Below, one piece after another: positions 21,291-30,373 of a stretch of 64,000 nucleotides of DNA. Position 1 is the stretch's first letter, and each line of letters begins with the position of its first letter. A program made the translations under genes and the position numbers. Origin of the DNA: Kingdonia uniflora (taxonomy: Eukaryota; Streptophyta; Magnoliopsida; Ranunculales; Circaeasteraceae); NCBI GenBank assembly GCA_014058105.1, contig JACGCM010002752.1, positions 992,001 to 1,056,000 of the forward strand. The letters run 5' to 3'. The notes beneath the pieces were generated by a model that saw only the letters and a list, made by a program, of their open reading frames with translations, was not told where the DNA came from and ran no database searches.

Positions 21291-21545
21291 CCTACGTAAC
21301 AAAAATTAAATTATTTTAGATCAATTTATGGAAGATGTATAATATAATCATTGGTTGAGTCACGGAAGAATCAAATTCCGAAACTAATTAATGAATTTTT
21401 TTATTTCTGATATTGTTAACAAAATTTAAGAATTTCATTAAAGTTGTTTAAGAATGTTGAACTTTCCATTAGTTTTTACAATGTTTTGTAGACAATAAAA
21501 AAAGAACAAAGAGGAACCCCAACCCAAAAAACTAACCTTTTCCTT

Positions 21546-23216
21546 CTATTTATCTGCCAATCCCCTCAACTCTTCTTGTAATTTCTGAAGATCTCCGTCT
21601 TCAATCGCCAGGCTCTTACCATGTGCTTCCCGAGACACGCCCATAGTACCTTTGGCATTTCCGTGCATAGGACCCTCTGCGGGTACATCCTGCAACTCTA
21701 CGTCTACCAGTAGATGTCTTGGAAGGCATATCCTAAGGATTGATACTGACTCGAACCATGAATGGTAATCTTCAGTCACCCTCAGACTCTCATTCTTAAT
21801 ACGAGCACCTCTTTGATTATTTTTAAGCAAATTCTTCTCCCGCTTTCCATTTAAAAATTTGTCTTCCCACTCATACGTCACCTTATAATGGTTGTTCCCT
21901 ATTTTATGGGTGTAAATGAGGGGTTTTCAGGCATACCTTGGACCCTCCCTAATTGACAAGCGTAATGCCCTGGAGGGATAATATAGTCCGGGCATCACAA
22001 TAAACCCATAAACTAAGATACTTGGGCGACATCAGTGCCTGTTTCCCTACTATCGTCGTACAGATCAAAAAACCTACACAATACCCTACACCATTAATAT
22101 ATACTTCTAAATATAAAATTAGGCAAATCTAGAAGCAATATCACATTACTTACATCACTAATTGAGTAGTTGTCGAGGACTTCATGAATCTCTTGCAGCA
22201 TAGTAGCATTAGACCAGACACTCTTGTTTAATTTCTACTTGGTACAGTACTCCAATCCTTCATGCGACCCTGGTTCTGGAACGTAAGGTAGCTTCGGGAA
22301 ATGGGCATAAATCTACGACTATCAATCACAAAACATAATATTAGTTAATTTTGCATATTTCGAATGACGTAGAAAGAAAAATATAAAATTACATATTTGG
22401 AATGCATCCAATAGAGTAGTGAATGCTGCAAATTACTTCCCTTTGCTAGAACAAATGGAACTCATCTCCCAGTACTAGTATGTAAAGGCGGCGATGCCTC
22501 GTGTATTCATCAGCCTTCTCCACAAACTTAAACAACTCTAAGTACTTTGGGGATATATACGCCTCGGTCTTCTTTGGGAAAAGCAAATTCCCCATAATAT
22601 AAAGATGATATGCCTTAGCTGTACGAGCTTTGACATCTCCTCTGTGGTAACAGATACTTTCTCCCCCTGACCCTTGCCCTTCCCCTTCTTGGAAGGGATT
22701 CCCTCTTCCTTTACAACTTTACCTCTGCCATTTTTATCTTTCTTCTTATTCTCCTCCTTCTTCACCTCCTTCCCAAAGTATTCTTGAAGCAACTACATTC
22801 TTATAGTCTAGTTAGTTTAGCTTGGGTGGCTGATTTAGCATCAATAAAATCCTCTTCATTTAAACTAAGCAAATCACAAAACACATTCATCGAGGCGTTC
22901 CCTTCACAATGCCTGGTAGACATTTACCCTTTACCGCCAACCCAATAAGTTTGACAACGTCCTCTAAGAGTATAGTCATCTCACACCAGGGGAAATGAAA
23001 GCGATTGGTTTCTCGATGCCAGTGCTCAATGTATGTAGTGACAAGCAAACTGTTATAGTGGTTATAAGCTATCTCCCCCAAAAAACCTAAACCTGCCGTC
23101 ATAACCTTGTACCGAACGGTTGCGTTCTCATTGTGCAAATCCCACTTGATGGGATGGTGGTGGTATTTTAATGGTCCCAGTTCAGGCTGCCAAATTTGGA
23201 AGACAGAGTGACACAA
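21546..23216 (-). pseudogene. Plant mobile domain (PMD) protein gene, broken
   Basis: The minus-strand frame 22887-23216 reads LGPLKYHHHPIKWDLHNE, YNSLLVTTYIEHWHRETNRFHF and PWCEMTILLEDVVKLIGLAVKGK. These are hallmarks of the aminotransferase-like plant mobile domain (W-E-x-TLEDV--L-GL-V-G). The domain continues in other frames near 22440-22640 (YHLYIMGNLLFPKK, YISPKYLELF) and 22270-22320 (AHFPKLPYVPEPGS). After an interval with stops, frame 21546-21881 encodes a Lys/Glu-rich tail ending QKLQEELRGLADK. PMD proteins of the MAIL/MAIN family act in silencing; many copies belong to transposons. Stops and shifts mark this copy as inactive. Confidence 0.75.
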
Positions 23217-23359
23217 AAGTTAGGACAGTAACGAAATTTAGCAATTTTTAAATAAGTGCTAACGGGAAAAATAAAATCCATTACAGTACTAACGAAAGAT
23301 CTAATTTCGATACATATGTAACGAAACTAAATGATATCGTTACACATCTAACGAAAAGT

Positions 23360-24061
23360 TTAAAATTTGTTATAGTCCTTATGGAAAAAAAAAAAAATAC
23401 CGAAATGCAACTCATGAACTGCTAAGCAAACGCCGCCAACAAAACAAAAAAGAAGATTTTTTTTTAAAAAGAAACAATAAATAGCAATTACTAGCCCATC
23501 GATGACGTGTTTCAAATGATGTTCCTTCCAATATATAAAAACGCTACGGTCGCAAGGGTAAACACTCCTCTTCACCCCTACAGGAGGGTTCGCCGATGCA
23601 CCTTCAGCCGGTGCAGGAGGATGCGCTATAAGTAAATCCTTGGTAGGAGGATTTGCAACAGGATGGTCTTCCACAATGGGAATTGAAGCATTCGTTGTGG
23701 ATGGTTGCGTCTCCACTTCATCATCTTCATCCCCGTCTTCTATCTCAACCTTCATCTTCAACATCATCTCCATCCTCTTCTTCCAATTCTTCTCCGTCAT
23801 CTTCCCTGACTTCTTCAGACTTGTCGTCATCATCACTATTTGATACCCCCTTCTTCTCCATATCCCTTTTATCCTCCACTTCCTTGCCATGCTCATTTTG
23901 TTTTTCTCCCTCTTCTTCAGATAACGAACCCTCCTGCTCGATAGAATTCTCATCTTTACTACTAGATTCCTCCGACTCTGAACTAACCTTATTCTTTGAT
24001 TGCTTATAACTCTGTGAGTCAAGTTTCTCAAGGGGATTATCAACCACTTTGGCCCTAGCAT
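23360..24061 (-). pseudogene. Acidic linker upstream of the PMD
   Basis: Two overlapping minus-strand frames encode an extremely Glu/Asp/Ser-rich segment (runs such as SEESSSKDE and ELEEEDGDDVEDE). A Pro/Ala-rich stretch follows, then SVYPCDRSVFIYWKEHHLKHVIDG, which leads toward the PMD region. It is probably an N-terminal exon of the PMD gene, split by a frameshift near 23745. Function cannot be assigned. Confidence 0.45.
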
Positions 24062-24414
24062 CTGGGGCCCCTAATCCACAATAAGATAAAGAAGCTCTAG
24101 TTTGCTGAAAAGTCTGAAGAACACAAATTCGATAGAAAAAAATAAGCTTTAATTTCTTAAAAAAAATGAGCTTAACCTAGATCTAACCTTGCCTAGTCTT
24201 TCCCTTCATCGAAGGTTGCAAACCTTAGTTATAAATCTCTCAGATCTAAAGGAAACTCTAAACAATGATCTACGTTTAAATAATTAACTCTAGCCTAGGC
24301 TTGCCCTTTTATAGAGGTTACAAGTCCTAGTTACAATCCAACTCGAAATCCAACTCTAATCCAACTCTAAAAGGTAATTAAAACTCTTATACTAGAACTG
24401 GAATTACGATAATC

Positions 24415-24514
24415 GTTCGAACAAACCCATAGGCCGTTCGAACGGCCGAGCACCTCCCCTGGAACATTGGTCCAAGGGTTCAAGTCGTTCGAACGACTCT
24501 CAACCTCATTCGAA
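24415..24514. repeat. Cluster of extended GTTCGAAC palindromes
   Basis: GTTCGAAC at 24415-24422, GGCCGTTCGAACGGCC (perfect 16-bp palindrome) at 24432-24447, AGTCGTTCGAACGACT (perfect 16-bp palindrome) at 24483-24498, and ATTCGAAC at about 24508-24515. Flanking bases differ between copies but each keeps its own symmetry. Confidence 0.75.
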
Positions 24515-24541
24515 CAACTTTGGTAAAAGCTCCAGTTTCTC

Positions 24542-24700
24542 CTAGATCCTCCTGGATCATGGCTCCCCCATTTGGGATGTTTGAGCTCCCGCTCAAGCCA
24601 GAACTGGAGATGTGGGACTTCCCTAGATTCTCCTTGATCACGGCTCCCCCACTTAGGAACCTTGAGCTCCTGCTCAAGCCAGAACTGTAGATGTGAGAAC
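24542..24700. repeat. 81-bp tandem duplication
   Basis: Two units start CTAGATCCTCC (24542) and CTAGATTCTCC (24623) and share GGCTCCCCCA, TTGAGCTCC and GCTCAAGCCAGAACTG. The period is 81 bp, which keeps the frame on the minus strand. Confidence 0.85.
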
Positions 24701-25329
24701 GCGGCGATGCCCAATTCCCTGTTGTACCACTTTGACGTACTAAACAACAAAAAAAACGGCTCAAATAGCTTCTTGTCACTCACCTCATCCTGGAAAACAT
24801 ACTCACAGGCCTTGCTTTGCCGTAACTTCTGGCAAACCCCGTGAAGCCCATGGTGATCATCAAATCCTGCAACATTCAATGGAACAACATACTGACTCTG
24901 AAAAAGTACTAACATAGCAAAAATAGTTGGTACCATAACCTCCTCTTGCAACTTCCCCATCTTGGTTTGTTGCATAGGAGACATTGTCATCGTAGACAAT
25001 ATTATAGACGACATACCCTCTTGAATCGGTAATACAGGCTTGCTACTCGCGATAACCAACCTCTTCACGAAGTCGCCGTTACTAAATGCACAACATCCTC
25101 GTCGTCATCCAACTCCAAAGCCCATTTCTTTTTCGAACGGATTCGCCGACTCGCCGAAAGAGAACCCAATGCGAGGTTTGTGAAACGAAATTGTGCAGTT
25201 AACTACTTTATAGTAGCAGATAACTTCAAAACTTTCGTTTCTAAAACCTTGAGTCTATCGTTGAAATCGCCCATCTCCAAATCGTCCTTATTCGTCAACG
25301 GACTCACAAAAATTCCTAAAATTAGTGTA

Positions 25330-25490
25330 GATCTGAAAATCGCTGTAGTAGTCGCGAAATCACTGTAGCAGATGCCAAAAACAGCGCCGAATTCACTGTA
25401 GCAGTCGCCAAAAACACTGCAGTAGTATCTAAATTTACTGTAGCTGTTGCAAAATCTCTGTGAATTCGCTGTAGCAGTTCCAATACTCTT
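25330..25490. repeat. Short degenerate tandem repeat, CTGTAGCAG core
   Basis: About six copies of an ACTGTAGCAGTCGCCAAAAA-like unit (for example CGCTGTAGTAGTCGC, CACTGTAGCAGATGCC, CACTGTAGCAGTCGCC, ACTGCAGTAG, ACTGTAGCTGTTGC, CGCTGTAGCAGTTCC) with irregular spacing. Confidence 0.7.
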
Positions 25491-25510
25491 CTTAAACCCC
25501 TTGTCTTCAC

Positions 25511-26016
25511 TATTTTCCTATCTATAAAAATAAATATATAATCATGTAGAACAAGTTAAAGTTATTGATACTGTGAAAAAATCACATATTTGTAGCGGAA
25601 TACTAGTATTTCGTTATGAAATCCTAGTTGAAACAGTGACGAAATATTGTATTATCCGTTGCTGAAATACAAATAACTTTATTTCGAAAATCAAAATCTA
25701 TAGAAATTGAAATCAAATCAGTTATGTTTGAACAAACTCACAATTTCTCCAATAAAAAGCATCAACCTCCAAAACAGTTACAACAATCATCCTTAAACTT
25801 TTAAAAATCTTTAATGGGTTTCACCCCTAATGAGAAAATAATAACAAACATCATATCCCCTCACTGCTAACACCTCATACAACAAAAGCCTAGAAATCAA
25901 AGACATAAACCCTAAAAAAACCATAATGAAAAATCAAAAATCGATACCTTTACCAACGAACTTCAACACGAATACAATCAACTTAATAGGTAAATTAAAC
26001 AACATTTATTATTATT
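25511..26016. other. Subterminal region of MULE A
   Basis: No gene recognised. On the minus strand GTTCGTTGGTAAAG near 25950 resembles a short leader exon with a GT donor, so this could be the leader and first intron of the passenger gene. Confidence 0.35.
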
Positions 26017-26574
26017 ATTTAGGGCACCTAATTTTGCAAGGAACATTGGTCTGCTCATCAAGGATGGAGAGAGAGAAAAAAAGAGATAGAAAGTAAAAAA
26101 ATTAGTGAGGAGAAAAAGAGAGAGAGAGAGAGGGGTAGAAGTAGAAACCTATTGATCTTTTTAAGCTGCCACATTACCAGGTCAAGAGGTTACCCCAACT
26201 ACCCCATGTGAATCAAAACCACTCATCTCATTTTGATGTGTGGCTCTGTTAAGGTGGTTTATTGGGTGCCATAAGGGAGGGTGGCTGCGACCTTCCCTTA
26301 TGACACCCAATAAACCACCTTACTAGGGCCACACATCTTGTTGGAAAGGGAGTAGTTGGGGCAACCTGCTTATTTGATGACGTGGCAGTTTAACAGGTTA
26401 ACAGGTTTGAAAACCAATTTTACTTTTACCATCTCTTTCTTCAATTATTATTTTTTACTTTGGCCCCTTTTTTTTTTCAATTATCAGTTTTTTACTTTGA
26501 CCCCACTCTCTCTCTCTCCCCTTTCTCCATTGCTGATCATTCAACTGTTCCTCGCGATTTTGGGTGCCCTAAAT
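26017..26574. repeat. Long inverted repeat, two MULE termini back to back
   Basis: The left arm (26017-26280) and right arm (26291-26574) are imperfect reverse complements. ATTTAGGGCACC at 26017 pairs with GGTGCCCTAAAT at 26563-26574, the GA-rich runs pair with CT-rich runs, and CTGCCAC at 26167 pairs with GTGGCAG at 26384. The inner ends, ...GGGTGCCATAAGGGAGG and CCTTCCCTTATGACACCC..., pair almost perfectly. They are separated by GTGGCTGCGA (26281-26290), the size of a Mutator target duplication. It is either two abutting elements sharing one target site or a fold-back element. Confidence 0.8.
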
Positions 26575-26880
26575 CGTGTTTGTTACCGTTTATCTCAAAT
26601 TCTTTTTTGATTTCGGTGTTGCTGGTTTTTCATGAAGAAGGTAAGCCACTGTTAAATCTGTGGTCATTTCTCAACTGTATTTTATTAGCGTAGCCATTTT
26701 TATTGTTGAAATGCTGAGGAAAAGTAGTTTCAGAGGTAGTTTAAAAAGTTCGACTTACACTTTATTGCCATTTTATTGTCTCTCAACTGTATATGCAAGT
26801 TTCTTCTCTCTTTTTTGAACTTTATGTGAAAATTAGATTTGGACATGGAAGGTAGTTACGGGAAATGTTTATTTCATAAC
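26291..26880 (+). mobile_element. Mutator-like element B, left end
   Basis: The right arm of the inverted repeat plus 300 bases that include GAAGAAGGTAAGCC at about 26634, a possible leader exon with a GTAAG donor. It is interrupted at 26880 by the first of two Tat elements. FAR1 transposase sequence in plus orientation resumes after the second Tat element at 54522, so I read this as the 5' end of that transposon. Confidence 0.45.
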
Positions 26881-27491
26881 TGTAATGGCCTAATTCTATA
26901 ATCTTGAGATGGCTTAGAATTAGCTCTTACACTAATATTCCTGTAACAAAAACTAATATTAAGTAAGAAATGACACAGGTGATTTAGCGTAGAAAGCCTC
27001 TGAATAGGTAAAAAACTATGACCTCAGGTTAAGGGTTTTAGCAACAATGACATTTATTGCTTGAGGTTGATATCTTATTACAAGTGATCTCTCGAACTAA
27101 AAATACTTGATCTTGTAAATAAAAAATTTGGTACTTAAGAATCTAGAAAATATGGTTTTCTTGGTGATTTCTTGTATCTTTTTATGGTCCTTGTCTCTTC
27201 TAGAACTTTTTCCTTATATAGGCATCCGCAGTTCGTTATCGTGCTAAAGTACGTTCTCCGAACAATGTAGAAAGTAATGGTTGACTGAATAACTGTTGAG
27301 TTCATGAGAGATAATGTCTTTGATTTGTTCATACTTTTATGTTTGTACTCGATCCACGTTCTTCATCAGTTCATAGGCTAGGAGACATTGTTGACTGTTC
27401 ATGTCACATGTAAAATACGTGAGTCTAATATGGAGGTAGTTTGAATTAGAAATAGTTTAGATTAGGTTAGATTGAGGGATAGGTCCCTACA
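26881..27491 (-). repeat. 3' LTR of Tat element 1
   Basis: 611 bp, TGTAATGGCC...GTCCCTACA. It contains a minus-strand TATATAAGGA box at about 27211-27220. Confidence 0.92.
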
Positions 27492-27508
27492 ATCACCCCC
27501 TTACAACT
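27492..27508 (-). promoter_or_regulatory. Polypurine tract of Tat element 1
   Basis: The minus strand reads TTGTAAGGGGGTGAT next to the 3' LTR. Confidence 0.75.
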
Positions 27509-27754
27509 GAAGTTATGAGTAGCTTTGATTGAGAAAGAATTTGTAGAGTTGTATTATTGGAAGTTAAAAATAAATGATTTATTAATGTTGATTTGACTGG
27601 CATGAAAAATAAGTATTTGTTTTATGTGGTGAGATGTATCTGCATTAAATGATGTTGGAAGTATTGATGTACGCAACGCTTGAGGTTCTAAAGAGTGACT
27701 CTGTATTGAATGATGACTACTTTGGAAATGTACCTGTACATTAAATACGAGGGT

Positions 27755-27764
27755 TATATAAATA
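27755..27764 (+). promoter_or_regulatory. TATATAAATA box, antisense strand, element 1
   Basis: It lies about 70 bases before the small plus-strand reading frame at 27834 and is conserved at the same relative place in element 2 (41584-41593). Confidence 0.45.
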
Positions 27765-27833
27765 GTACCTGTACTGAAGATTCTGGCGAAGATTGTTATT
27801 TGCTAAAAAATTCCCTAGAAGTGTAGATTGATA

Positions 27834-28016
27834 ATGTCGAAGACCCAGGGAATGGTTTATAAAGGGAGAGTTTATACAGAGATGCAAAAATTTAAGCTGA
27901 GATATTTTGGTGACCAATTATTGGAGATGCCCACCCCCATTCCCGTTCCACCGACGTATCAGGGTATGTCGGAAAACGAAGCGGTTAAAGCTGAAGAAGG
28001 TTTTTATTGTATGTAG
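27834..28016 (+). CDS. Small antisense-strand reading frame, element 1
   Basis: A 60-codon frame on the strand opposite gag-pol. I recognise no family. Element 2 has the homologous frame at 41663-41845. They share MVY, EMQKFK and RYFGDQ, then LEMPT, IPV and YQGMS, and stop at the same codon with different stop codons (TAG and TAA). A TATATAAATA box lies upstream in both. The frame may be a first exon. The downstream line EQRWRCLRILAEDKVEET is also shared by both copies, in frame after the stop. Whether it makes a protein is unknown. Confidence 0.4.
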   Translation: MSKTQGMVYKGRVYTEMQKFKLRYFGDQLLEMPTPIPVPPTYQGMSENEAVKAEEGFYCM

Positions 28017-29070
28017 AGATTTTATTACGTTGTCTTGACATGCGAGCAACGTTGGAGGTGTCTTCGCATCCTTGCGGAGGACAAGGTTGAGGAAACAGAT
28101 GTGGGGGCCGGTGTAACTACGGGGCAGTTTTACCGGTATCTTGCGCAAGATTAGATTCTAAGGTAGGTCCTTCTTCATCTTCACCAACTTTCTGATGGTG
28201 GTAGTTATAGAGGATGCAACAGTGGTAGTGGAGAAGGGAGACGGAGATTGAAAGTCTGCTTCAGCACCATCATCGTGTCTTGGCTCTAAGAGGACCTTCT
28301 GTTTGAAGAGTTGGTTCAAGTACTGGCTCTTTCTACTTTTATGTCTAGACTTCCTTCAAACCCAGTTTCAGGTCAGATTAACATGGTGTGAAGGTAGAAT
28401 GACATCAGGTAATTTCCAATGCTTGCTTTATTTCAGAAGATTCTTAGAGTGAAACATCACTAAAGATAGATGAACTAAGGGATTTGTATTTCAGAATAGC
28501 TGAAAGACTTGTTATCTATAAAGTACCTGAAAGACTTGTTATCTGTAAATTTTATTCGAGCTTAATAGAAATGTATATTCAAACTCTGTGTTGATAGATA
28601 AAATTTAACTCTAGTGATTGAAATCGAGATATGAGTAATTCAGAGATGTGTGATTTGAGGACAAAATGTAACATATATAATTGAACTAGAAAGTTTATGA
28701 TAGCAATCGAGCTGTAAAAAATGTGTTTGTAAAATAAAAGATGTGTTAAAAATTTGATTTAAACTGAATAATTTAGAAATATTGGGGGAGAATATTATAA
28801 AAGATAAAGAATTTGTAGGAATTGGAATTTTGAGCTCAGAGTGATTTCTCTTGAAATATTAGATTTAGGAAAAATAAGCTTGAAATGAAGTAGGCCGAAT
28901 TCACTGAGATTGATATGGATAGATAAGTTTAAATAATTTATGCTCAGGATACTAGGGTTTTTTATTTTGAAAGAACAAAATGCAAATATGAATTGTGAGG
29001 GATTTGAAGTAATCTAGAAAACTACATAAAATAGGGGAGAATGAGTGTAGATAGGAGTAAGAGATAGAAT

Positions 29071-29415
29071 ATGGTGTGGACTCTATCTGTGAGAATTCTT
29101 TATGTCGCTGAGGGACGATTATCGGTTAAGATAGCTGAAGTGCGAGAACGGATCTTTGGTTTACTAGATTATGATGTTGACTTGCTAGTGTCCGAGTATC
29201 AATTCAAAGGTTTAGATTGGATGGGTAGGAAACTTGAGTTAGGACGCCGCTTCTACGTAGAGCTTTTTCGAGAAGTAATTGTAGAACCCTCAGTTCAAAA
29301 AGAGGTTGTGATACTAATTGCTGAAGAAGAGATCGAGTTTGAAGATGTGAGGATTGCTGGAGGCAAATTGATTAGGTGTGGCTCTCCCCTGACATCTTGG
29401 CTGTTTCAGGTATAA
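29071..29415 (+). CDS. Antisense-strand frame 2, element 1, unrecognised
   Basis: A 114-codon plus-strand frame: VRERIFGLLDYDVDLLVSE, YQFKGLDWMGRKLELG, RRFYVELFREVIVEPS, then a Glu/Ile-rich stretch and AGGKLIRCGSP. A homologous but frameshifted version lies in element 2 at about 42980-43310. The family is not recognised. It ends near a GTATAATTATAG stretch that could include a splice donor. It sits between the small frame at 27834 and the TATA box at 29893. Confidence 0.35.
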   Translation: MVWTLSVRILYVAEGRLSVKIAEVRERIFGLLDYDVDLLVSEYQFKGLDWMGRKLELGRRFYVELFREVIVEPSVQKEVVILIAEEEIEFEDVRIAGGKLIRCGSPLTSWLFQV

Positions 29416-29689
29416 TTATAGGTGAGGGAGTGAGTTATATGAGGTTAAATAACTGCCAAGGAAATGTAATTAGAATAAAGTTTGAATCTGTCCTATTTTG
29501 TTGCAAATAATGATGTGATTATTTTAAATAAAGAATTTAATTTTTTTCTTTGAAATGTTAGAGCTTTGGAAATAACGTCAGCATTTCTATAAGTAGTTGA
29601 AGCCAAAATAGAAAAAATAGGTAACTTTGTTTTCTTATCTTTTGTGTTATTACAGGGAAAGTTTGACTGCGTGTAAGTGTTGAGTCATT

Positions 29690-29875
29690 ATGATTGTAGG
29701 GAGGTCAGAGGAAGATTTGGGTAATAGAGATGAGAATATAATAAAATATAGGGCAGGGGGTACTAGTGGGAAGGTGTTTTTACCGAAAATGTACAAAACG
29801 TCTAACATTAATTGTGGAAAGGACGCCTCGGTTCCCAAACCAAGGGCGGCTCGTGCGAGGCCCAATAACTGCTAG
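29690..29875 (+). CDS. Antisense-strand frame 3, element 1, unrecognised
   Basis: A 61-codon frame. Its homologue at 43568-43756 in element 2 keeps the frame along its full length (shared GRSE-DLG-RDEN, KYRAGG, VFLPK, ASV-KPRAAR-RPNNC). No family is known to me. Immediately downstream is the TATAAATAATGCTTCATC promoter-like sequence. Either this is a short coding segment or the conserved sequence is promoter DNA that happens to stay open. Confidence 0.3.
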   Translation: MIVGRSEEDLGNRDENIIKYRAGGTSGKVFLPKMYKTSNINCGKDASVPKPRAARARPNNC

Positions 29876-29892
29876 TAGTTAGAAAGAGATAC

Positions 29893-29900
29893 TATAAATA
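29893..29900 (+). promoter_or_regulatory. TATAAATA box of the antisense gene, element 1
   Basis: TATAAATAATGCTTCATC with a CCCAATAAC box about 25 bases upstream; conserved in element 2 at 43771-43778. It is correctly placed to drive the PF04195-like gene beginning near 30374. Confidence 0.5.
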
Positions 29901-30373
29901 ATGCTTCATCTCCTTCATTGAAATGCTTATCAACTTCTGAAAAATTAAAGAACAGAGAGAGAGGAAAGAGAAAAAATAATGGCGATTCTTGTGAGAGATT
30001 TAACCGGAGTGATCAACATTTAAGGTGAAAGAAGGTTGGAGAGCTTGAGCCACAAAGGTGGTTGTATAGCATCGTTGTGAAGGAAAGATTTGATGCTGCG
30101 TCAGATTCATTTTCAGATGTTGAAGGTCAGCAGAAGCTTTTGTGATATCGTTGATGTGCACTTTTGAAAGATTTTTGTGGTTTTCAAATTTTAAAAAATT
30201 ACTATTTATAGTAATTTATAAAATTCTATTCGATATATGTGTATATATAAAAAATACGAATGATATATGTATAATGTATGTGTAGAAGATAATGATAGAA
30301 TACATGAACCTGATGTAGGTCGAGCGTGAAGATTATTTGTGTAGACTCATACCTCATCAGTGTCATAATTGAG

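Larger units (their letters stand above)
24367..25068 (-). pseudogene. Unrecognised MULE A reading frame with internal repeat
   Basis: This is a 233-codon minus-strand frame. I do not recognise a family. Visible features are a 27-residue direct repeat (each copy starts HLQFWLE-ELK, then PKWGS) encoded by an 81-bp tandem duplication at 24542-24700. The C-terminal RSNDLNPW and RSNGLW words are encoded by TTCGAAC palindromes. It lies just upstream of the acidic linker and may be a 5' exon of the same passenger gene, or chance coding over repeats. Confidence 0.3.
21046..26280 (-). mobile_element. Mutator-like element A, right part, carrying a PMD gene
   Basis: From 21046 to about 21545 the sequence is homologous to 60075-60585, with the same words in the same order. 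Beyond that it carries a minus-strand gene with a plant mobile domain and coiled-coil tail. It ends in a long inverted-repeat terminus whose outer end is 26280. PMD genes are known passengers of plant Mutator-like transposons. The left part, including any transposase, is missing. MULE assignment rests on the shared block with the FAR1-containing element B and on the terminus facing B, so it is an inference. Confidence 0.6.

Noticed and set aside
23640..24009. Plus-strand Ser-rich frames
   Set aside because: Shadow of the Glu/Asp-rich acidic linker on the minus strand.
26017..26574. Hairpin as a microRNA precursor
   Set aside because: Arms are hundreds of bases long and map to transposon termini; siRNA production is possible but a miRNA gene is not supported.
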